Made by a program: the position numbers and the translations under genes. Below, piece by piece: positions 1 to 10,036 of a DNA stretch of 64,000 nt. Below the pieces are notes generated by a model, which saw nothing but the letters and a program-made list of their open reading frames with translations, was not told the DNA's origin and ran no database searches. How positions within the stretch are numbered: the first letter of the stretch is position 1; every line of letters starts with the position of its first letter. This stretch comes from Cyclospora cayetanensis (lineage: Eukaryota > Apicomplexa > Conoidasida > Eucoccidiorida > Eimeriidae), in NCBI RefSeq assembly GCF_002999335.1, contig NW_020312048.1, positions 248,001-312,000 on the forward strand, given 5' to 3'.

Positions 1-550
1 GGCCTTCTCAGGGTGACGCGCGGAAAGCAGGTACGGTGCCCGATAAAAAGAGCCGCGCCTGATTGAGGGGTAATTTGCACTACACAGTTCACACAAAAAT
101 TAAAATGATTTCAAGGATTTCAGAGGAGAAAACTGTTTTTTTTGGCGTTTCTTACCATGTGCCAAAGGTGGAAACTGCGAGGGCTTCTTGATGGCATGCG
201 ACAACATAGATCAATCGAATCTTGTGGAAGCTACAGAAAGAACTAAAGCCTTTAAAATTGTGTACTCTGTGTACCTAAAATCATCCCACTGGCTTTTATC
301 TACAAATAGCGGCGCTGATCGAAGGAACTACCTATCAGCCATTGGAGTCACTTCGGCTCAGGGATTGCGGCCTTACCAGTGGTCTCTCGTCTGTGCAGGA
401 TCCTGCGCCATTGATCGAATCCAGCGAATTTATTTTTTTAAATACACTCTTGTTGCGAATAATTGTTTTCGGTATTGCTTTTAGACCAAGGGCCGCTTTA
501 TCGTCTCAGCTTTTCGCCGAGGTAGCACAGCAGCCCACATTCGCGTCAAA
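1..550. other. No gene recognised (window start)
   Basis: Only short, unconvincing reading frames are seen here. The stretch immediately precedes the signal-peptide exon that starts at 551, so it may hold that gene's promoter and 5' leader. No specific element can be named. Confidence 0.4.
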
Positions 551-3500
551 ATGGGATCCTATCGGCTATGGTGCCTTTTTCTTCTTTGTGCCTCTGTACT
601 TACACTACAAAATGATCTGCCCATTGCGCTGGCTGCAGGTGAGTTTTTACTATGAGTCATCGAGCCTAGAGGCCTAACAAGGACCATTCACTGCCGAGCT
701 TTGGTCAGGTTCCCTCCAGAAAACGCATTCAGTTACATGTTGTCTGTGGACAGTGACATCCGCTTCCCGTGCCCTTGTTCTGATTCGTAGAGTCCGGAGG
801 GTATGATCTTGAAAATCCGGGGGGAATGCCAACACGGAATCGAGGATTGCAGTTCTTATCCAGGGCCTGGAGAAGAGTGACAATGCCCGTGAGCCAACTA
901 AGACCAAGTGAACAGCACGCATCGCCACACCTAAATTTTATTGGGACTGTACCGTTAGGCACAGCTGGGCACGAAGGCTTTGGGGACTTGCATCGAACCG
1001 TGCGACCTAGGCAGTATAGGGGAATGGGGCAAAGCTGTCTTTTCGATGTTGTGACTTAATGCAAGGCAGCATTTGCGCTAAAAATTTATTGCAAATACTC
1101 AGCAGCTGGTGGTTCGTGTTTCAGATTCGGAGGGTCCTTCTCAGTCTACGGAATGCTCTACGGCGGCGTCCCTCGGTCAAACCCGAAGAGCAGCTCAAAG
1201 ATTTAGAAGGTGCTGCCTTAGGTGCGCTTTTGGTAACCGAATACTCAAAAATTCTGGTTTATCTTTCCTCACAATAGGTGTCTCCTAGGTATTTTCGCGT
1301 TCTTAGTACAGCTGGCAATAGAAACCCGGCGCCTCCTTCGTTTGTGTACTGCAAATCGCAGAGTACATTGATTGCCTTTCCCTACTACCCCGCAAGACGA
1401 CCCTTCAAGCCGCCGACATATGCGGCGGTTTGAAAGACGAGTCGATGAAGCGTAACTGTTCTCTTTTTGCCCGCTATATTGTTACACAGCTCAACGAAAT
1501 CTCAAATTGCCCCTTCGGGCCAGACCTTGAATCCAAGACGAAATTAGGTACATACTAGGAGATATTGGAATGGAGTCTTGCTGTTAAGCAAGAAAGAGAG
1601 CACCTGCTGACTTCCTATAGGCTACAGAGGGACAGCCTACTCACTCTTGTTTGCCTTGCTTTGGGTTACAGATTGCTTTAGGAAGAATCGCCTCTTCCTT
1701 GTGCATCCGTTGCTGCACGAGAATATATCCGGCGCTACCAGTACGTTCCATGCATGCACGTTTTAAATGAGGTTTTCGTGCGTTTCAAATGAACATTTCG
1801 CAATACGTGCAGAGTATACCTATAATAGGGATCGCCGCTTGCTGTACAGTGCAGAATAACCGCCATGGACAGGCTATGATGATTGTACGATGGAGACTCG
1901 GATCTAAAAAAGTGAATGTCCCTGATGGCTTGTTTCTTGCAGCACAAGATTACAGTGACATGACGGACTGGCTAAAAAACCTGAAAGTGCGTTGGCTGCT
2001 CTTTCGCTGTTCTCCGTCTGCGCAACGTAGAGTGCTTAGTTGCACAGTACCCTTCTTGATTTCCTCTAACATGCTGACCTGTTTGATGACTTTTCCAGAT
2101 CAAAGAGCACCCATCAAAGGATTCTCCTCCTGTTGCTGAAGATCCCCTGGAGAATGCCTTTGCCTTGCTGGACTCGACCACCATGGGCAGTGTAGACAAC
2201 CAGCACATTTTGGTCGGACAGCTCCTTAAAAAGAGCACGGTGCAGCGCCTAAGCATTAGAGGAAGAATGCAAAGGTGGTGGAGAAGAATAAGAGGAAGAC
2301 CATTACCAATGCAAACCAAGAGAGTGCCAGATGCCCAAGAAGTAGGCTCCACAACACATACGCTTTGCCACGGGTCTCTGCAATTTGGGGGCTCACAGTT
2401 AAGATGTGGATTCGATTGTGCCTTGCAGATTGTCAGCCAAGGCTGCGAATTGTTTACAAGCATGCCACCCCATGCAGACCCCTTGGCTGTGCGCCTGGTG
2501 ACTGCCATGCTAATTAATGGGTACACGTGTCCCACAGAGCATTCCTTACCTCGCACTCAGAGGGTAATGGTGAACGGAAAGCCGAAGAAACTTAAGGAAC
2601 GCAGCCTTGTGGAGGCCGCAGCCTTTATCGCTATCGAGGCGCTTTTCAATGCCAGCGACTGTGCAGAAACCGAGGATTCAAAAGACCCAACCTGCGAACT
2701 TATAGATCAATACATGGCCATGCAAGATCAACAGAAACTGACCCCAGAAGACGGCACTCAAGGAAGCACGCGAATTCCAGAAGACGTGCCACGAGCCTCC
2801 TTTGTCGACTCTGGGGAAGATGAAGCACAAAACCTTGAAGACCCCACCACAGATCCCCGAGATTTACCCGGTGCCGCTGCTACTGACACCCCACAGCCGT
2901 CTCAAGGTGCGAGCTACACCCCTGAAGATTTAGGCGGCACCCCTGAAGATTTGGGCGGCACCCCTGAAGATTTGGGCGGCGCCCTTGAAGATTTGGGCGA
3001 AGCCCCTGAAGATTCGGGCGGCGCCCTTAGAATAGAGGAGATCGGTACACCTGGTAGCCCACCGCGCGGACGTACGGAGGAGGAAAAGGAACGCATCCGT
3101 GTTTTCGCCAGGAAAGCGGCTGCCAGCGCGGTTGTTATGGCTCGTATAGGTGAGTTTTGAATGCTTTCTATGTTAGGCTTCCTTGCTCATAGTAGATGAA
3201 GGACACTTGGGCATGCCCCCACCTTGGATGTGCCCGCTAGCGGTTTTCTTGCATGTGGTATCACGGGCAGGGGAGACCGATGAGAGCACTGAAAAGCAAC
3301 AATCCCTTTGAAGACCTTGACTGAAATTCTTTATGTATCCATGTCCGTTTTCAATCGTCGTAGGCTTGCAAGTTGGGAGGCGTAATTCTGTGGCTTTTCG
3401 GCTTTTACTAAGGAGCTCAACGTTTTGTCGTCTCACTGTCCGCCTGTTATTGGCGTACATGAAGGACAGGGATCTGCTGCCTCAGACAGACTTTTCCCTC

Positions 3501-3968
3501 TTCCTGAAAGACCTGAAGCGAGGAAAGCTGTTCCTGAGTATTTACCTCAAGTCTTTTGTGGAGCTCAGCACAGGCAGTACCAGTTTCGGCTACCTGTCGA
3601 AGGTAATTGCTGCAGCTATAGCTGAGGAGAGGATCGTGACTCACGCAAGAGGACAAATGGTACAATCCTTTCTGCAGGAAGGAGTCGAACCAAAGCAATT
3701 GGGCCATGCTCTCGATGTCGACAGCCGTACGGCTAAAGTGTTAGCCACCGGCATCAATGTGGCTACAAGTACCTTGCTAGTCGTCCTGATATTGACTTTA
3801 GTGTTCACAGCTGCTCCAGCAATGGCTCCCGTGGCTGTGATCTTTGCCATACTTGTTGGCATCCAGGTTTTTGTCACTGTATTCAACTTAGTTGTGCCCC
3901 GAACCACTTGGAGTAAGATCACTGGTACAGTGGATGATTTTGCTGGAAAGCTTGGCATCCGAGTGTAG
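551..3968 (+). CDS. Putative secreted/membrane protein with acidic seven-residue repeats (five exons)
   Basis: I do not recognise this protein. Proposed exons are 551-638, 1125-1232, 1943-1986, 2099-3149 and 3364-3968. Their phases match across every junction and the total is 1896 nt, giving 631 residues. Exon 1 encodes a classic signal peptide (MGSYRLWCLFLLCASVL...) ending just before a GTGAGT donor. Exon 4 carries a basic stretch, a region with several cysteines, then an acidic Pro/Glu/Asp-rich segment with five copies of a TPEDLGG-type unit. Exon 5 has two adjacent hydrophobic segments near the C-terminus (ATSTLLVVLILTL and APVAVIFAILVGIQVFV), so the protein may be membrane-anchored after secretion. 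Exons 4 and 5 are the most reliable. The junctions of exons 2 and 3 rest on phase and weak consensus, and an extra small exon between 1233 and 1942 is possible. The likely role is secretory-pathway or surface exposure, inferred only from topology. Confidence 0.6.
2918..3022 (+). repeat. In-frame 21-bp tandem repeat (five units)
   Basis: Five consecutive 21-nt units encode variants of TPEDLGG (TPEDLGG three times, then ALEDLGE and APEDSGG). The first three units are almost identical in DNA and the last two are diverged, which suggests expansion from one end. They lie in exon 4 of the putative secreted protein and keep the reading frame. Confidence 0.9.
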
Positions 3969-6068
3969 ATGCATGAGACGCAATATCTTGTGCCATTCTT
4001 ACGCGCTCTCGCGTGGCAACAGTGGTGGACGGCCAGTATATCCTGCTGCGGATATAGATTTTCGGGTCATCTGACCTATTTCAATGTTCTTTTCGCCCAG
4101 CATCTACTAGTGCAGACAACCGTTAAGTCTGCTGTTGCTGACACCACCTGGTACATACATAGTTCCTATTGCTTCAGGCCGATGTGTAGCCCCAATAGCA
4201 AAGTAAAACCCTGTGTGCTTTATACAGCAAAGGCACAGCTCTCTAAAAGTAAAAATATTTCACAGCCAAATGCTTATGAGGTGGGAACAAGTGGTCGTCT
4301 AGTCTCAATAGGGAATGGAGCAGTTCGCATTGGAGGCTGGTGTCATGGAGGTGTACTTACTGCTGCCCAGGGGTGCTGTATTCCTTTCCAGAAGAAATGC
4401 CTGTAGAGCAACAGTGTGGTTTCGGATGCATTCATCAATTTTACAATTAAGCAGCTTTGTTAGCTTTTTCCTCGAGGTCTTCGTGATCCCTTTGTGCCTG
4501 TGGAAATGGCAGTTACTAAGTTCATCCCTCTTGTCCTCAGAAATGTCTCTGTGCTTGACAGCTTGCGACTAGATCTGGGCCCCCTTTCCTTCGTTACTTG
4601 CAGCCGTAAACAACGCTGACTTAAGACCTACAAGATCCGCTCGCAGGCCCTGTTCACGATAATCTTTGGACGCCAGAAAGGTGTTCGCCTACAGGGGAAG
4701 ACTTCAAGGGGCTACTGCTGTCTAAATTCTTGCGTTCACACTCGCGTACATAGGCCTACGAGGCACCGTCTTGTATCATCTGCTAACTTTCCATTTGCCG
4801 TGTACTGGTAGCTGTCCGGTGGTTTGCCGCACTTGAACTGCACTTTTCGCTGGGGTTCAGCTTGGTGTGTGACCGAATACAGGAGCAGTTACATAGTAGT
4901 CGAGCGTCAATATGGGAACCTTATGTGGAGCGGCTAGTGGTGGACATCGCTCTCGTTCAGTCCTTTGTAAGTTGTTGCTCTCCTCTTGGAGTCGCCGCGC
5001 CTTTCGCCCCCTCTGAGCATGTCATTATGCTGGGCCGTTTTCTATCTGCTTCTGCCGGAGCATTTGCATCCATACCTCAAACGATTCTTCTGCCTTACTG
5101 TAAACTCGCCCTTTCCTCGCACGACCTCTGCCTTTTCTGTTGCTGACTCTTGCCGGTCTCCCGTCTCCTTGCCGTGTGCCTTGCTGCTATGGCCCCTGTT
5201 TGGTGGCTCCTGCTTGGCCTGTTTGGCTTTTAAAGGACCGGGAACTACGAGATACAGATGAGAAACACAAACAGAAAACGAAAGGTCAGAGCCAAGGAAC
5301 ACGAGCGTAGAAAGTGCCATTGGCTTAGTCGATAATTTCTGCTTCAACTTGGCTCGCCTTGAGAAATGCGCGTCCCCAGCAGCATTATCCAATCCATTAT
5401 GAAGCAAGAAAGCACTAAATTTTCAAGGAATAAACACATTCAAATGCCCTAAATTCTCATTGGGGGCTTAGGAGGTCGCACAGGCATTTTCCTGCGTAGT
5501 GGGTGACTTCGCACCTGTATGAGTAAACGCGCATAGCCTAGGGTAGTGGATCATGGTGCAAACACTTACGCTAAGGTTCCCGTAAATGGCCTATGGCGCA
5601 TAGCCAGGACCTGTAATCTTTCCAACAGGTATGGACTGCAGGAAGGCATAGGGGCTATCCTGGCTTTCAAACTAGATAGATCCTCCTTGCCTCAATTAAT
5701 AGTGGATAGATTGTAAGAGAAGAGGATCAAGAAAGGTTAAACGAAGATAGGCCTACAGCTTGAGATTGAGGATACTGGAATTTACTTGCGTACTGTACTC
5801 GGGGGATTCGATCTAATCCATGATGCCTATGGGAAGTGAATGCAACGCATGAGCATTTGCGTTGACTTTGATGTAGGGGATGCTTGGTCACCTATTGGGG
5901 CGCCTATTAGCTGGGGAGTGTCTGCGCTGTGTCGTTACCTTAGAAAATAGCCTGAAAAGCTACACTCAAGCACTATCAAGTGCATCGATCTTATTTAAGT
6001 CAGAATTCATTTAAAATTCACTAATTGTTCTGTCTGTTCGCTCATCCGATTCATGTCAGAGTATTTCT
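3969..6068. other. Intergenic, no gene recognised
   Basis: Reading frames of 60-145 codons occur on both strands, but none shows family motifs, splice-supported extension or a convincing coding bias. The right edge is the LTR of element A. Confidence 0.4.
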
Positions 6069-6250
6069 AGTTAGATACTAGAAGACGGAATGATACGTGC
6101 GTGTGCAAGAGATGATAGCAATAACTAGCGGTCAGTGCTCCAAGTGCTTTGAGGGCCCTGAGGATGCATCTGCTACACCTCAGCTACCCCTCTCCTCCCA
6201 TGCGGTAATCTCCGAAAAGAGCGACCACAAGAAGCAGGCAACGTTTCATG
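6069..6250 (+). repeat. 5' LTR-like segment of element A
   Basis: This segment is nearly identical to 14005-14186, recognisably similar to 17165-17340 (same strand), and similar to the reverse complement of about 21935-22060. The right end of the LTR is not sharply defined because the similarity continues into gag in copy B. Confidence 0.5.
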
Positions 6251-7292
6251 AAAACACTGAATAAATTTGCATTATCTGTATTAAGTGTGGGCTTAGACGT
6301 CTTTCCATGGAGGCCTGAGCACGAGGGCTACAGGTGACAGCGCCGCTTGGTTCGATTCAGCTGCTCCTAGCTCATCCAATGGCTGTGAATGCAGTGGCGC
6401 GTCGGGTTTCCCCCACAATAGTTGTTTGGCCTCAATGAAGCTATTGGGTAATTGGATAGTTTGATTATTTTGGGCAACAGGGTGGAAAGGAAAAGCCATC
6501 TGGCGGTGGAAGTTGATGGTAGGGCGACGCCTGATTGGGTGGCAGAGGCCGGCCTGCAAGCTGATGTCAATGCAGTAGCTTCACAGTTGGTAGAAAGTAT
6601 GATTCGTCAGCTAGCGAAAGCTTGTGCATACGTGAATGTGATTATGCCTACCACGAAAAGTGTGAAGGCCATTGGGATTGGCTTGTACTAGAGGATTTCA
6701 TCACCCGGTTGAGTAGTAGTAGCAGTAGTTATTGACGCATGTATATTGTACATGGAAGCACTACAGAAATGACCCTTTGTGAGACGAAGGCGTTTGCTTG
6801 CAGACATTACTATGAACCATGCCTTCCTACATGCCTTGGCATCTTCATTTTTACCATTATCAGCTTGAGAGCAAACCTTGGGATGACTGAGCAAACTGGA
6901 ATAGGAAAAATAATATTAGATTGACATGTCGATAAATAGTAAGCTTCGTTTCTCAAAAGCCACAATGTAGACGAATAGCTGATCATCAGTGATATATCTG
7001 GGGTCTATCCGAAGTGTGACTTCAGGTGGTCGCAGGATGAGCAGTGACTCAGCAAATTAGAGCTGCCCGGTGGGACATTTACAAACGGTGGACTAGGTGT
7101 GGCTTTAGGGGCAAATGAGCGCAGTTGCTGTGTCTTGAGCTGGATTGGAAGAGCTACAGCGGGAGTAAAAGTCTGTGGCTGTTGGTATCCTGTGACTCGG
7201 CCCTAGCCTTGAGCTTAAGGTGGGCCATGAAAGAAAGCCAGAGGGACCTAACACTCCTTGGGATCCCCAGAGAGCATCTTCAACAACGTACC

Positions 7293-7334
7293 TGTTTCTA
7301 CTGCGAGGGAGTGGGTCACATCGACCGGAACTGT
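7293..7334 (+). other. Gag CCHC zinc knuckle remnant
   Basis: The sequence encodes C-x2-C-x4-H-x4-C (CFYCEGVGHIDRNC), the retroviral-type nucleocapsid knuckle. It lies in a 73-codon open stretch that ends shortly after. The same motif is kept at 15230-15271 in element B, where an upstream two-base insertion puts it in another frame. Confidence 0.85.
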
Positions 7335-9540
7335 AGGCGCGTGTAGAGCCAGAGAGCTTGAACAAGTGGACTGGGCCCGCAGGGAGACTGCTAGGCTAGC
7401 AAGGGATGCGTAGTGGGGAAGTGAATGACTATAAGCGCAGGCTGCGGCGCCTGCAATGGATGTGTGGAGGATAGACCCGCAGTTGGGTACCCACCATGGA
7501 TCAGTTCTGCTCTTACCAAAATGCATGGTAGAGGCTGAGTATTGCGAGCGTTATCTAACACTTGATGCAAAGCGGGTCTTTCATCCTAGTAGGCGGCTTA
7601 AAGGCGCGGTCTGCGTTTCACTGTTTAGGTGAGTCCCTTAGACTCGGGTTTGCTGGGGGGTGGCACAATGCACGGATTGGTCATGCTCCAGCAGTCCAAT
7701 GCCACTTCATATTGGAGTTGTCCCGTAAATTCGCTCCGTAAATTCATGTTGAACCTGTGCACTGCGACACAATCCCAGGTATGCCATGAGTGACCTGATG
7801 GAAGGGGCGCATACGTCCGCAGACACCTGTAAGGGAGGTTAGTATGCCATGTAACACTTGGAAGAATCCCATCTTGGTCCTCCCAACACGCCACTTTATC
7901 TGTAGTGAACGGGGGGCATTCGATACCTTAAAAAGGCGGGCTACAGTCTTTAGGCGGGCAGCTGAGCAAGGCAGGAAGAAACGACAACTCTGAGCTCGCA
8001 TCCCGTCTAAGTGTCTTTGTAAACGGTTAATTATCAGCGACTCCAACTGAGCTGCAGCTGAGGAACAGCAGGAATGTGCATACATAGAAGGACTCACAGC
8101 AGTGCCAAATAGTGATCTGCCTGCAGGATAGCCACCTATTCATCCAGCGAATTGTATTGAGCAAATCCTTAAGTCTGCTTCAAGTTGTGTTCCGCGATAT
8201 CGGAAGCCTCTAGCATGAAAAAAAGATTAAGAGGCAGGCAGATGATTTGATGAGAGGCATATCTCAGAAATTACCTGGCTGTCCTAGCCTTAACTCTGTA
8301 TTGGTGCCAAAAGAAGGTTAAAACGCGGCCCATGTGGCTCAAATTGAACTCCCTCAACTCTACTACTGCACAACAGAATTTCCCGATGCCTCGTACAGGC
8401 GAATTACGAGACAAATCACACGAGGCGTCAGTCTAATTGACAGTTGACTTCACAAATGCTTTCTTCCAAATTTCCATTTCCCTTGATGACAGGCACGAAA
8501 TAACGTTACACCCGCATACTCCCAAACTCGAGTACATGGGTATGCCGCTTGAACTTTCTAATCCCCTAGCCGAGCTGCAACGGCAAACTATTCTCTCCTT
8601 TCGAGCCTGTCAAAGATAGCCATATGGTTGTCTGCATGGATGATGCCTTGTCCCTCAGCCGATACGTTCAAGTAAACCAAAGGCACCTACAGCTTGCGCG
8701 TCCGCTGATGTGGGGCAAAAAGTGGTATGTGAAGACACGAAAGTGCTCGTTTTTCATAATAACAGTTGCATTTGTAGTATTCCACATTTCCGCTGCTGCA
8801 AATGCGCCCCATATCCACACAAATGGAGGCAATCAAGGCATGGCCCTTACCTGTAAGCACTTCCAAGGACGGTGTGAACTTCTATGGCCTTGCATCTTTT
8901 GACCTTAGTTTCAGTCCTCGGTTTGCTTGGATCGCTTCCCTCATGACTACGTTATTTTGAGAAAGCGCAGACTTCGACTTAGACCGAGGATGCCAATGCA
9001 CAGGAAGGACACTCACCCCTCGCCGTACCACCTCTCCACTGGCGCTGCCCAACGATGTGCGTCGTTGCTTTCCAACATATGCTGCTAGTAATGGATCGGT
9101 GTGTGCTATTCTCTTCCACCGGCTACAGGCTCTCCAAAACTTCGAATTATTGCTCTGCATTCTTCTCAATCTACCGAAACCCAGCATCCTTTCATACTGT
9201 GGGGACAAGGATTTCTATGCGGTGTGGGGGGGCGTGAAAAAGTGCCGGCATTGTTATATGGATCCAGACTCTCAGTCCTTTTTGTACCTCGCCAAGAGCT
9301 TTTAGGCCTTTGAAGACTTTGACGAGCCTACATTTGGTTGCTGGCTTGGACGCCTCTTGCAGCAAGACTTTAATGCGAAATACATAAAGCTCAACACCAA
9401 CGCGGTCGCCGAGGCGCTCTCGTCACACCCAGCGACTCAGAACTGTTCAGCGAGATCGCTCCTGTGTGTCATGACTCACCGCTGCCATCAAAATTTAGTA
9501 CGTCTTATGTTTTCTACACCCATGCATCCAAATCATTTTA

Positions 9541-10036
9541 TTTGGCCACCTAGACACTAGATAAGTAAACAACAAGCTACAGTTTCGCGCTCCGGTGGCA
9601 AAAACAACATAGGGGGAATATGAACGCGGACGACACAGGAACACAACATTGTACAGGCAAATCAAAAGCTAGTCATTCAAGTTGTAGGCCGGACAAGCTT
9701 GACATGCAGAGAAAGCGCTTGCAAGCGCAGACAGAGAGGCGGTTCCACAGGGTTGCAGCGTCCCAGAGCTAGAAACGACACTACATTTTAACCTTGAATC
9801 CCCCATTTAGCTCCCTTGGGCAATTCCCTGGTAACTAAGTTTTCTGTATTGCACAAGAGTGGAAGTCCATCAGCACCTAGAGAGAGATCTAAAGCGTCGC
9901 AGTGCCGGAAGAGCGTCAGGTAGGCTCGTGCTGGCAGCTAGAATGCCCCTGCCGAAATGGGCTAGAGTCAGACTGCGCCTCTTACACCTGTCTGAAGGGG
10001 CAATCGACGAAGAAAGGGGGCACAGTCTGTCTCTGC
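9541..10036. other. Intergenic, no gene recognised
   Basis: This lies between the truncated end of element A and the stop codon of the FNR gene. It probably contains the FNR 3' UTR and polyadenylation region. No motif is clear enough to name. Confidence 0.4.

Larger units (their letters stand above)
6069..7545 (+). repeat. Long direct repeat, copy 1 (partner 14005-15482)
   Basis: This stretch matches 14005-15482 almost base for base, with offset 7935-7937, scattered substitutions and a few single- or two-base indels (for example two extra bases near 15197). It spans the LTR and the gag remnant. Both copies share the same stop-interrupted gag frame. Downstream of 7545 the copies diverge: copy 1 continues into RT, copy 2 into integrase. 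Confidence 0.9.
6069..9540 (+). mobile_element. Degenerate Ty3/Gypsy-like LTR element A (LTR, gag, RT, RNase H; 3' truncated)
   Basis: The element starts at an LTR-like edge (TACTAGAAG at 6076) that recurs at 14011 and 22608. Gag remnants run from about 6450, with a CCHC zinc knuckle (CFYCEGVGHIDRNC, 7293-7334). Reverse transcriptase follows from about 8160. There are stretches resembling the family's palm entry (FPMPRTGELRDK near 8380), the core (DFTNAFFQISIS at 8443-8478) and an active-site remnant (VCMDDAL near 8630). RNase H and the connection run to about 9450 and end in a segment resembling the usual NVVADALSRHP. The reading frame changes repeatedly and contains stops, so the copy is dead. 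Homology to element C stops near 9540, before integrase, so the 3' end is missing. Confidence 0.75.

Noticed and set aside
6293..6559. Minus-strand frame of 88 codons repeated at 14228-14494 and, on the opposite strand, at 27109-27366
   Set aside because: The repetition comes from the retroelement. The element's sense strand is the other one, as shown by the zinc knuckle and RT, so this frame is antisense to gag rather than a gene.
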